From Ruminococcaceae bacterium UBA1734 (lineage in GTDB: Bacteria; Bacillota; Clostridia; Oscillospirales; Acutalibacteraceae), in NCBI GenBank assembly GCA_002315765.1, contig DCIE01000013.1:1-25900 (forward strand): a stretch of 25,900 nucleotides of DNA. Direction: 5' to 3'. Made by a program: the position numbers and the translations under genes. The notes beneath the pieces are model-generated. The model made no database searches and was not told where the DNA came from. It was given only the letters and a program-made list of their open reading frames with translations. The number at the start of each line of letters is the position of its first letter. The stretch's first letter is position 1. Of this stretch, positions 8,154 through 15,764 are shown piece after piece.

Positions 8154-9656
8154 TTGGATATTACAACTTTGGCTTTTTTAAGTTTTGTTGCAATTAGTCT
8201 TTTAATATATTATTTGCTACCTCAAAAGACTAAATGGTGTTTTTTGGTATTTGTTAGTTTGTTTTTTGTCGCTATTAAAGATTATCGTGCAATAGTATTT
8301 ATTTTCGCATCAAGTGTTTCTGTATTTTATTCGGCAAAATGTTTTCAAAACAGTCAATATGACTTTGTTAATAAAAAGCGCAAAACAATTCTTGTTTTAA
8401 CTCTCGTTTTCAATATTGGTATTTTATTTTGCGTAAAATATTTGGAACCTATAATTAATATTTTTTATCGGTCTTTTTCCTCAACAAAGGGCGTTTTTCT
8501 TTTTGATAATTTAATCGTTCCTTTGGGAATTTCATATTATACTTTACAAATAGTTTCATATCTTTTAGATGTTTATTGGGGACGCATAGAAGCCGAGACA
8601 AACTATGGGAAAATACTTCTTTTTACCTGTTATTTTCCTCAAATGATACAAGGTCCTATCAGCAGATACGGAGAATTGTCCGGCGAATTTTTTAAAGAAC
8701 ATAAATTTAATATTGACAATCTTAAATTCGGACTCCAACTTATGCTTTGGGGCTTTTTCAAAAAATTGGTTATTGCCGATAAAATTGCCGGAATAGTTGA
8801 TAGAACCTTCGATTTAAACACCGAAAACGGCAGTACTATTGTTGTTGGTTTAGTATGCTATGGGATACAGTTGTATTGTGATTTCGGCGGCGGTATTGAT
8901 GTTGTTAGAGGTGTTTCGGAATGTTTTGATATCCGTATTGCCGAAAACTTTTGTCAGCCTTATTTTTCAAAATCTCTTGGGGAGTTTTGGCGCCGTTGGC
9001 ATATTACCCTCGGCTCCTGGATGAAAGATTATGTTTTTTATCCGCTTTCGCTTTCAAAACCAATGACATCATTCAAACGATCTCTTAAAAAGAAAATTTC
9101 AAGAACGACTGTAAACCGTATTCAAATTGCAATTTGCGATATTGTGGTTTTTTTGCTTGTCGGGTATTGGCACGGTTCCGGTTCCATATTTTGGGGATGG
9201 GGACTTTATAACGGTATTATTTTAGCAATAAGTGCGCTGTTGGTAGATTTTTACGCAAATTGTCGAAAGAAACTGAATATTACATCTGAATCTAAAATCT
9301 GGAGTTTAGTATTTATTGCGAGAACACTTGTGATTGTAACCTTGGGCTGGGCTTTTGATTGTGCAAATTCGGCATGGGAAGCCTTGGGTTATATAAAAAA
9401 CATATTTACAGTTACGCCTACATATTTTTCGTCTTCATTTGATGCTGTAAACGCCAATGAAATTATGGCAATACTGCCATTTTGTTTAGTCGTTTTAGCT
9501 GTAAGTATTATTAAAGAAAACGGAATAAATGTCAGGGAAAAAATCAACAAACTTCCTTATTTTGTGAAGGTTATAATATGGGTGGCACTTATCGAAGTAA
9601 TCGCATGTTTCGGCCGTCCTTTAGGAGAGGTGGGCTTTATGTATGCAAACTTTTAG
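8154..9656 (+). CDS. MBOAT-family O-acyltransferase, DltB/AlgI-like (500 aa)
   Basis: Polytopic membrane protein that by family moves an acyl or aminoacyl group to an extracellular polymer. Many hydrophobic segments span its length. The AlgI/DltB signatures are GPISRYGEL, the block FWRRWHITLGSWMKDYVFYPL (first His at about 282) and YWHGSGSIFWGWGLYNG with the invariant His at about 340. I chose TTG 8154 because GGAGG (8142-8146) lies 7 nt before it and the promoter lies directly upstream. The frame itself opens at TTG 8067, which would put the promoter inside the gene. Its end overlaps the SGNH-like gene by 14 nt. With the three following genes it forms a Dlt-like set. The acyl donor and polymer are unknown. 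Confidence 0.9.
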   Translation: MDITTLAFLSFVAISLLIYYLLPQKTKWCFLVFVSLFFVAIKDYRAIVFIFASSVSVFYSAKCFQNSQYDFVNKKRKTILVLTLVFNIGILFCVKYLEPIINIFYRSFSSTKGVFLFDNLIVPLGISYYTLQIVSYLLDVYWGRIEAETNYGKILLFTCYFPQMIQGPISRYGELSGEFFKEHKFNIDNLKFGLQLMLWGFFKKLVIADKIAGIVDRTFDLNTENGSTIVVGLVCYGIQLYCDFGGGIDVVRGVSECFDIRIAENFCQPYFSKSLGEFWRRWHITLGSWMKDYVFYPLSLSKPMTSFKRSLKKKISRTTVNRIQIAICDIVVFLLVGYWHGSGSIFWGWGLYNGIILAISALLVDFYANCRKKLNITSESKIWSLVFIARTLVIVTLGWAFDCANSAWEALGYIKNIFTVTPTYFSSSFDAVNANEIMAILPFCLVVLAVSIIKENGINVREKINKLPYFVKVIIWVALIEVIACFGRPLGEVGFMYANF

Positions 9657-10698
9657 AAGAGTTTTGATATTTGTTTTGGTTCTTATTCTTAGCTCTGCCG
9701 GTCTTGAATTTGTAATAGCACAGCCTTCAGCAATGAAAATAATATTAAAAGAAGCTCAGAATGAAAAATATGATACCGTAATTTTAGGTCAATCTCATGG
9801 TGAAACCGGCTTTAATCCGGTTGTCTTTGACGATGAAATGAAGGCAAACGAAAAAAGTACAGCAACTATTAATTGTTCCCGCCGTCTTTTACCTTTGGGA
9901 GATCAATACTATTATTTAAAACAAATAGCCGACAAAAACAACAACACAAAACGCGTTTTTTTTGAAATAGACCCTACATATTGGCAGGGTAAGGATGCTT
10001 TTTATGCCGGTAGGGATGCAAATGCCATTTCAATCTGTTCTTTTTTTGATAAAATTGACTATGTGAAAACCGTACTTTTAAACCGCAATTATAACGATAC
10101 ATTTTTTAATTATTGCGTTAATGAAGATACAATCGGCAATAACCTGAAGTATGTGAAATGTAAGCTTAGCAGGGATTATCGCAACAATGACGAAAAAGCA
10201 ATAAACGATATTTATGAGGCAATCGGAGTTTCAAAAGCATATCAATATATCGGTCGTGGATACAGGAAAGGTGTAGCTCGTAATGATTCGGAGTATTTTG
10301 TAACAAGTTTTAACGAAAGCAAGGTTTTAGAAAGCACAATTTCCGCATTCGATAGATTGAGAAATTATTGTGATAATAATGAAATTGAACTGGTTTGCGT
10401 TATTTCGGCAATACCTATTGCCCGTCTTTGTGATGAAAAAGAAAATTACAGTGAAGTTCACCGATATTTTCATGAGTTTTGTAACAAACGAAATATTAAA
10501 TTTTTTGATATGAACTTTGTAAAAAGCGAATATTTGGAGCGTTTGGGTGATGAGAGTGATTTTACTGATAAAGACGGTCATATGATGGGAACTTTTGCCG
10601 ATAGGCAAACCAAAGCGCTTTCCCTAATATATACAAATGAAAATCAAAACGAATTTTTTTACAGTGATTATAATCAGTTGTTAAAGAGTATTAAGTAA
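9643..10698 (+). CDS. Membrane-anchored SGNH/DltD-like protein (351 aa)
   Basis: One N-terminal hydrophobic segment (about 5-25) anchors the protein, with the rest outside the cell. The segment YDTVILGQSHGETGF places a Ser (S51) in a G-x-S-x-G context. Near the C-terminus DKDGHMMG (H313, with D309/D311) fits the Asp-His of SGNH/GDSL enzymes. Proteins of this kind (DltD, AlgJ/AlgX, AcsX-type) accompany MBOAT transferases and help move the acyl group to the polymer. It starts inside the 3' end of the MBOAT gene (14-nt overlap), which points to tight co-expression. The sequence is too divergent to call it DltD by name. The activity is inferred from motifs and position. Confidence 0.75.
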   Translation: MQTFRRVLIFVLVLILSSAGLEFVIAQPSAMKIILKEAQNEKYDTVILGQSHGETGFNPVVFDDEMKANEKSTATINCSRRLLPLGDQYYYLKQIADKNNNTKRVFFEIDPTYWQGKDAFYAGRDANAISICSFFDKIDYVKTVLLNRNYNDTFFNYCVNEDTIGNNLKYVKCKLSRDYRNNDEKAINDIYEAIGVSKAYQYIGRGYRKGVARNDSEYFVTSFNESKVLESTISAFDRLRNYCDNNEIELVCVISAIPIARLCDEKENYSEVHRYFHEFCNKRNIKFFDMNFVKSEYLERLGDESDFTDKDGHMMGTFADRQTKALSLIYTNENQNEFFYSDYNQLLKSIK

Positions 10699-10718
10699 TT
10701 TCTCGGAGGTGGCGGGGT

Positions 10719-12230
10719 TTGAAAAGCAGTGTTTTAGAGTGGCTTGAAAAAACGGCTTTGTGTCAACCCGAAAAAACAGCTTTTTCTGATATGGAAAATG
10801 AAATCAGTTTTTCGGAACTTCAAAATAAGGCTAAAGCTGTGGGAAGCGGTCTTGCGTTATTTTGCCAAGATAACACACCGATAGCTGTTTTTACAGGACG
10901 TAATATTAATACAATAGCAGGTTTTTTAGGAGTGGTTTATTCGGGACATGCGTATGCTCCGATTGACGCAGCTTTGCCTGACGCAAGAATTAAAAATATA
11001 CTTACAACTCTCAGTCCCCAAATTATTGTTGCCGATAAACAGAATATTGAGCATGTAAAACTTCTTGCCGGAAATATTAAGGTATTAGAACTTGAAGAAC
11101 TGTTTTCTTCAAAAATTAATGATATTCTCTTAAAACGCATTAGGGATAATGCTACTATTTCCGACCCGCTCTATATTATTTTCACTTCGGGTTCTACGGG
11201 AAATCCCAAGGGCGTTATAACATCTCACGAATCGCTTATGTGCTATATTGATGCTTATGTTACAGTTATGGGTATTGATGGCACTGATGTTTTAGGCAAC
11301 CAATCGCCATTAGATTATATTGCAGCAGTAAGAGACATTTATATTCCTTTGAAAACGGGGGCAAAAACATTCATTATACCAAAGGGATATTTTATGGAGC
11401 CGGATAGACTGTTTCGACTTATGAACAAAAACAAAATATCTTCTGTCGGTTGGAGTGTATCGGCTTTTACCATTTTAAGTTCTTTAGGGGCATTTGCCGG
11501 GGAAAAATTAACAACTCTTAAAAAAATCTGTTTTTCCGGCTCGGTTATGCCGTCTAGGGTATTAAGGCTTTTCCAAACAAATCTCGAAAATGCAAAATTT
11601 GTCAATCAATACGGGCCTACTGAAGCCACCGCCTCCTGTACATATTATGAGGTTGACCATATTGTAAATGAAGACGAGGTATTACCTATAGGTCGTCCTT
11701 ACAAGAATTATCGTATTTTGATTCTTGACGAAAACGATAAGGAGGTAAAAGAGGGCGGATTAGGGGAGATTTGTGTTTTAGGGCCTATTCTTGCCTTGGG
11801 TTACTATAATTCTCCTGAAAAAACCGCAGAAAGTTTCATTCAAAATCCGTGCCAGCCAAATTATTTTGAAAGAATGTACCGCACAGGAGATATAGGAAGA
11901 TTGCGAGATGACGGACTGCTTGAATTTCACGGCAGGAAAGACCGTCAGATTAAACATATGGGCCATAGGGTTGAACTTGATGAAATTGAATTTGCCACTA
12001 CAAAGATTGACGGTGTTAAAGAATGCTGTTGTATATATAATTTAGGAAAAGAAACAATTTGCTTATTATATACAGGAAATGCTTTGATAAGTGATGTTGC
12101 AAAAGGCTTAAGAATGGCACTTCCGGGTTTTATGGTGCCAAGAAAGATTGTAAACACTGATGCTATTCCCCGTTTACCCAACGGAAAAATAGACGCTAAC
12201 AACATACAAAATTATTTTAAGATAAGATAG
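10719..12230 (+). CDS. AMP-forming adenylating enzyme, DltA/NRPS A-domain-like (503 aa)
   Basis: Activates a carboxylic or amino acid with ATP and loads it on a carrier protein. ANL-superfamily motifs appear in order: IIFTSGSTGNPKGV (A3, about 153-166), NQYGPTEAT (A5, about 297-304), YRTGD (A7), GRKDRQIKHMGHRVELDEIE (A8) and RLPNGKID with the catalytic Lys (A10). The start is TTG 10719, preceded by CGGAGG (10704-10709). In DltA, as I recall it, the A4 region reads FDLSV with an Asp that binds the D-alanine amino group. Here the aligned stretch is NQSPLDYIAAVRDIY, and that Asp appears replaced by Ile, with another Asp two positions earlier. The substrate may therefore not be D-alanine. Exosortase-associated AMP ligases (TIGR03098 type) are an alternative kin. 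Confidence 0.88.
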   Translation: MKSSVLEWLEKTALCQPEKTAFSDMENEISFSELQNKAKAVGSGLALFCQDNTPIAVFTGRNINTIAGFLGVVYSGHAYAPIDAALPDARIKNILTTLSPQIIVADKQNIEHVKLLAGNIKVLELEELFSSKINDILLKRIRDNATISDPLYIIFTSGSTGNPKGVITSHESLMCYIDAYVTVMGIDGTDVLGNQSPLDYIAAVRDIYIPLKTGAKTFIIPKGYFMEPDRLFRLMNKNKISSVGWSVSAFTILSSLGAFAGEKLTTLKKICFSGSVMPSRVLRLFQTNLENAKFVNQYGPTEATASCTYYEVDHIVNEDEVLPIGRPYKNYRILILDENDKEVKEGGLGEICVLGPILALGYYNSPEKTAESFIQNPCQPNYFERMYRTGDIGRLRDDGLLEFHGRKDRQIKHMGHRVELDEIEFATTKIDGVKECCCIYNLGKETICLLYTGNALISDVAKGLRMALPGFMVPRKIVNTDAIPRLPNGKIDANNIQNYFKIR

Positions 12231-12242
12231 GAGAAATTACTT

Positions 12243-12467
12243 ATGAGAGAAACAGTTTTGGAAATTTTAACATCAATTAGACCTGATGTTTCGTTTGAGG
12301 ATACCGAGGGTTTGATAACAAACGGAATTTTAGAATCTTTTGACCTTGTATCAATAATTTCAGAACTTGCGGATGAGTTTAATGTTACCATTACCACAAA
12401 AGAGTTAGTGCCTGAAAATTTTGACAGTGTTAATGCTATTGTGGCAATGATTGAAAGATTAGGATAA
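12243..12467 (+). CDS. Acyl/aminoacyl carrier protein, DltC-like (74 aa)
   Basis: Small acidic helical protein of the length of DltC and other ACPs. The phosphopantetheine site is the Ser in GILESFDLVSI (about 28-38), where the usual D-S is E-S and the following L is F, with conserved hydrophobic spacing. GGAG at 12230-12233 precedes ATG 12243. It lies 12 nt after the adenylating enzyme and 17 nt before the decarboxylase gene, so it is most likely the carrier loaded by its neighbour. It is unlikely to be the fatty-acid ACP because of its position and divergent site. Confidence 0.85.
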   Translation: MRETVLEILTSIRPDVSFEDTEGLITNGILESFDLVSIISELADEFNVTITTKELVPENFDSVNAIVAMIERLG

Positions 12468-12484
12468 TCAGCGGAGCCAACTAT

Positions 12485-13651
12485 ATGAATAGTACACCTT
12501 ATTATTTATTCTCATATAATCAATTTGAAAATAGAATTGCGCTTATCCGGAAAGCGCTGGGCAACATTCCCATTTGTTATTCAATAAAGGCAAATCCGTT
12601 TTTAATTAAAGAATTGCCGAGTGAACTTGAACATGTTGAGGTATGTAGCCCGGGTGAGCTTACAATTTGTGAAAAGAATAATATACCTCACGAAAAAATA
12701 TTGTATTCTGGTGTTATGAAAGAAGAGGCGGATATAACAAGAGCCATAAACTACGGCGTAGATATATTAACTGCCGAAAGCGAACGACACATAGAAATCG
12801 AACAAACAGTTGCGAAAAAGCTAAATAAAAATGTTAAAGTGTTGCTTCGTCTTACCAGTGGAAATCAGTTCGGTATGTCGGATAGCAGCATATATTCTGT
12901 TATTAAAAACAAAGAAAAGTTTTCAAATGTTGAAATTATTGGGCTTCATTATTATTCGGGAACCCAGAAGAAATTCCAACAGATTGAAAAAGATTTAGAA
13001 CATATAGGCAGTTTTCTTAAAACATTAAAAGAAGAATTAGATTATTCTGCTAAAATGATTGAATACGGTCCTGGGCTCGGCGTAAATTATTTTAATCCTC
13101 CCTATGAGGAAAGTGAAAAAGAGGAATTGTTGAGGTTAGCTGCAATTTTAAAACCATTTTCCGAAAAATATCCGTTAGCACTTGAATTCGGAAGATTTGT
13201 TGCTGCCCCTTGTGGTATGTACGTTACTGGAGTTAAGGATATCAAAACTAATAACGATGTGAATTTTGTGATTCTTGATGGAGGAATACACCACCTGAAG
13301 TATTACGGACAAACTATGAGTATGCAAGTACCGCCAATCTACTATTTAAGCAAAGAAAAGGGCATAGAACCCGATAATTTGGAAAATGCAATTAGAACTC
13401 CTGAAATGAAAAAGGACTATTGCCTGTGCGGAAGTCTTTGTACAGTGGCGGATGTGCTTGTAAGAAGGGTAGGATTGCCTAACTTATCGATAGGAGACTG
13501 CCTCGTATTTGACCGTTGCGGAGCCTACTCAGTTACCGAAGGAACCGTTTTGTTTCTTTCACGCCAAATGCCGAAAATATACTATATAAACAGTAATGGC
13601 GCTATTGTTGTTCTTCGTGATTTTATTGATTCCGATTGTTTCAATACATAA
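12485..13651 (+). CDS. PLP-dependent decarboxylase, fold type III (388 aa)
   Basis: Related to diaminopimelate, ornithine/arginine and exosortase-associated (TIGR03099 type) decarboxylases. The PLP lysine is in CYSIKANPF (K35). Other family marks are IGLHYYSGTQ (about 152-161), the phosphate-binding GPGLGV (about 195-200), EFGRF (about 234-238) and the second-subunit catalytic Cys in GSLCTVADVL (C319), then DRCGAYS. All key residues look intact. It ends the Dlt-like cassette and is separated from the carrier gene by 17 nt with GGAG at 12473-12476. It may make the amine that the cassette uses, or act on an amino acid held by the carrier. Both are inference. Normal dlt operons lack such a gene. 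A plain biosynthetic role (lysine or polyamine) is possible but less likely here. Confidence 0.87.
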   Translation: MNSTPYYLFSYNQFENRIALIRKALGNIPICYSIKANPFLIKELPSELEHVEVCSPGELTICEKNNIPHEKILYSGVMKEEADITRAINYGVDILTAESERHIEIEQTVAKKLNKNVKVLLRLTSGNQFGMSDSSIYSVIKNKEKFSNVEIIGLHYYSGTQKKFQQIEKDLEHIGSFLKTLKEELDYSAKMIEYGPGLGVNYFNPPYEESEKEELLRLAAILKPFSEKYPLALEFGRFVAAPCGMYVTGVKDIKTNNDVNFVILDGGIHHLKYYGQTMSMQVPPIYYLSKEKGIEPDNLENAIRTPEMKKDYCLCGSLCTVADVLVRRVGLPNLSIGDCLVFDRCGAYSVTEGTVLFLSRQMPKIYYINSNGAIVVLRDFIDSDCFNT

Positions 13652-13800
13652 GCACATAACATCCATAATGCGGATTTTATATAATCATTGCTTTGGCAAC
13701 AGTGTGCAAATATTATCCGTAATTTTGGCATAATAAATTATATAAACAGTGTTAAATGCCAAAAAAGTTAGAAAAAACTAAAAAAGGTTCCAATAACACC
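13652..13800. other. Gap with inverted and direct repeats of TTTTGGCAT
   Basis: No gene seen. TTTTGGCAT (13723-13731) and its complement ATGCCAAAA (13756-13764) form a 9-bp inverted repeat with a 24-nt gap. The longer form TAATTTTGGCAT (13720-13731) returns unchanged at 14043-14054, beyond the tRNA. No clear terminator for the decarboxylase operon was found; a weak ATCC/GGAT hairpin lies near 13660-13675. Confidence 0.5.
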
Positions 13801-13829
13801 TTGACATAAGACGGAAAATAGTATATAAT
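13801..13829 (+). promoter_or_regulatory. Consensus sigma-A promoter of the tRNA gene
   Basis: TTGACA (13801-13806), 17-nt spacer, TATAAT (13824-13829), the exact consensus. It lies about 20 nt before the tRNA, as expected for a single-gene tRNA transcript. Confidence 0.88.
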
Positions 13830-13848
13830 ATTTTGCGTTGCAGAATTT

Positions 13849-13922
13849 TGGGGAATTGTGTAACGGTAGCACGACAGACTCTGACTCTGTTTGTTGGGGT
13901 TCGAATCCCTATTCCCCAGCCA
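13849..13922 (+). tRNA. tRNA-Gln, anticodon CUG
   Basis: Read by hand. Acceptor arms are TGGGGAA (13849-13855) and TTCCCCA (13912-13918), discriminator G at 13919, and encoded CCA at 13920-13922. The D-arm contains AACGGTAGC. The anticodon stem ACAGA/TCTGT encloses the loop CTCTGAC with CTG at positions 34-36, reading CAG codons. The T-loop is GGTTCGAATCC. The terminal U1-A72 pair is typical of tRNA-Gln. tRNA genes are common island borders, and accessory-looking genes lie to the right. Confidence 0.95.
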
Positions 13923-13950
13923 AAAAACCACCTTTCAAGGTGGTTTTTCT
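13923..13950 (+). terminator. Rho-independent terminator of tRNA-Gln
   Basis: AAAAACCACCTT (13923-13934) pairs with AAGGTGGTTTTT (13937-13948) around a 2-nt loop, giving a 12-bp stem that ends in a T-run. It begins right after the encoded CCA. Confidence 0.92.
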
Positions 13951-14460
13951 TTTGCTTAAAATTAGCCTAAACGCACTGTTTATGCAGGTTTCGGGATTTT
14001 TATGATAAATTTTGGATTGTTTTAAGATTGTTTAGGTTGGCATAATTTTGGCATGCCGATTTTAATTGACTTTTATTGATTATTCTATTGATACAAAAGA
14101 GATTTCCTATAATTTTATCTTTGTGCATTCGCTTGATACAAGATACGGGAAACGGGAAGTAGAGGACATCTACACAGCACTTGATATCATTAACAGAAGA
14201 TATTATGCCCACACGGTTATTTTCAGTTTCAACCGATTCAGTGATTGGTGCACTCATAAAACCTCACGCAGTGAATGGTTTCACATAGTTTCCGCCGAAC
14301 GGCTTAGGTATTGAATTACTGATTTTTAATTGACTAAATAGCCAAAATCATTGCTAAAAATAGTTATTTCAAGAATTGATATTACATGTAAATAAATTCT
14401 TGCAACTGTTGGAAAGGGGCCTTGGAAAAGGAAATTTGATATTTTATGAGTGTGACTTTT
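13951..14460. other. 510-bp stretch without a supported gene
   Basis: Two overlapping small frames exist, 14066-14314 on plus and 14000-14257 on minus. Neither has a ribosome site or a recognisable domain. A short near-repeat, GATTTTAATTGACT at 14058-14071 and GATTTTTAATTGACT at 14323-14337, brackets about 250 bp. The sequence may be debris of an insertion or a decayed gene; I cannot identify its source. Confidence 0.5.
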
Positions 14461-14500
14461 AAAAAAGCTCACAAGGCATGAAAGTCTTATGAGCTTTTTT
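14461..14500 (-). terminator. Terminator closing the minus-strand gene run
   Basis: AAAAAAGCTCA (14461-14471) pairs with TGAGCTTTTTT (14490-14500), an 11-bp stem with an 18-nt partly paired loop. It lies 43 nt past the stop of the YdjM-like gene. Its symmetry (A-run and T-run) lets it work in both directions. Confidence 0.8.
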
Positions 14501-14543
14501 GGCTATAAGGTTTTAACATATGCTGGGCAAATGAGGACAAATC

Positions 14544-15764
14544 CTATTCAATCGTATGCTTTAATAACTCCCAGTTTTCGTTAATAACATCTCGATTTGA
14601 AAGGATTTGTTCAGTAGATTTATCTCTATTTGCTATCTTAATAATTTTTATACCTTCTGCAATAAAATCAATCCATTCTGCAATATTAATTGAACATGGA
14701 TTACCACAATAAGGTGGCGCAAATATTTTAACTAAATTACCGGTAACGGCGATAGAATCTGCAATCATTAGCATTTTTTCTTTTTTTATTTTTTTATTTA
14801 AATCAGATATTTCCTTTTCAACAAATGAAATAGAAGTGTTATCTTGACTCTTACTTTTTATTCTCAAATAACTTTCTATGATAATTGTTTTTGCTAACAC
14901 AGGCGTACTCATTGATAAAAGATGTCTGCTGTCATATCCATTTAAATACATATCTTCTGCTATGCTTGCTATTGACGAATCAGATGCACCATCTCTAAAA
15001 AACTGAGTGGTAAAAAAACCCGGAATAGGAATCCCTCTCGCCGTAAAAAAATCAGATAGAATATGACCTAAATAATAAAATACAGGAAATATTTTTTGCT
15101 TTAATGTACTATGATATTTTGTGTTTTCAACTATTCTTAAAAATCCTGAATCATCAATAAATGTAGTAGTGTTGCACCTAATATCAAAAATAGCAAATAA
15201 AAGTCCAAATATAGGGTCATGAGCTAAATTTCTTAATCGATGATTTTGTGGATACATTCCATCCGGAATTGCAGAAATATCATAAGGTACTCGAAATTTA
15301 GAACAAAGCAAGTCTGTAAAGGGTTTGATTTTTTCGTTTCCAACATTTCTAATAGCCTTTGTAAGAATAGAACCGTCAAACCGTTCTCCGCCTTTATAAA
15401 TTTTTACAATCTCCGGAGTTCCAACTAATAAAAAATCCATGATTACAGAAATAACACCGGCAATACCGCAAACAAAAATATCATACTTATCTAATTTTGG
15501 AAAAGCTTTTACTTTTTTAAAATCATTAAGAATTAACAAATTGATTTCTTCATCAATTTCATCAAAATCTTCTTGTTCTTGTGAAAGATTTAGATTTAAG
15601 TATAAACTGTCGGAGATATTTCGAATTTGCGAGTACAATGCTTTGATTTCTTCCTGACTGTCTTTTACGTCAACACTCATCTCGGTTACATCTGTTTTTA
15701 TTGCTGACAATGCTTGGGATAATGGCGATATTATATTTGATACGTCAAACAATTTATCTTGCAT
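14544..15764 (-). CDS. Membrane-associated putative metal-dependent hydrolase with YdjM/DUF457-like motifs (406 aa)
   Basis: Function not established. Residues 1-60 are a likely coiled coil. A hydrophobic segment lies at about 94-115 (VCGIAGVISVIMDFLLVG). Then come NHRLRNLAHDP (H175, R176, H182, D183) and, after another hydrophobic stretch, YLGHILSDFFTARGIPIPG (H234, D238). This HR...H followed by HxxxDxxTxxG order is that of the YdjM (LexA-regulated inner-membrane putative hydrolase) family, whose members are thought to be metal-dependent membrane hydrolases. The match is by motif recall and not a search. A helical, charged C-terminus follows. The start overlaps the end of the glycine-zipper gene by 11 nt, so the two are made together. 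Possible role: effector of a membrane-targeting defence or toxin pair (inference). Confidence 0.6.
   Translation of the reverse strand: MQDKLFDVSNIISPLSQALSAIKTDVTEMSVDVKDSQEEIKALYSQIRNISDSLYLNLNLSQEQEDFDEIDEEINLLILNDFKKVKAFPKLDKYDIFVCGIAGVISVIMDFLLVGTPEIVKIYKGGERFDGSILTKAIRNVGNEKIKPFTDLLCSKFRVPYDISAIPDGMYPQNHRLRNLAHDPIFGLLFAIFDIRCNTTTFIDDSGFLRIVENTKYHSTLKQKIFPVFYYLGHILSDFFTARGIPIPGFFTTQFFRDGASDSSIASIAEDMYLNGYDSRHLLSMSTPVLAKTIIIESYLRIKSKSQDNTSISFVEKEISDLNKKIKKEKMLMIADSIAVTGNLVKIFAPPYCGNPCSINIAEWIDFIAEGIKIIKIANRDKSTEQILSNRDVINENWELLKHTIE

Noticed and set aside
13849..13922. Phage/ICE attachment site at the tRNA 3' end
   Set aside because: I saw no second copy of the tRNA 3' end to the right and no integrase gene in the window, so att sites cannot be claimed.
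14066..14314. 82-codon plus frame after the tRNA
   Set aside because: TTG start without ribosome site, no domain and an overlapping open frame on the other strand. Kept only as part of an unexplained segment.
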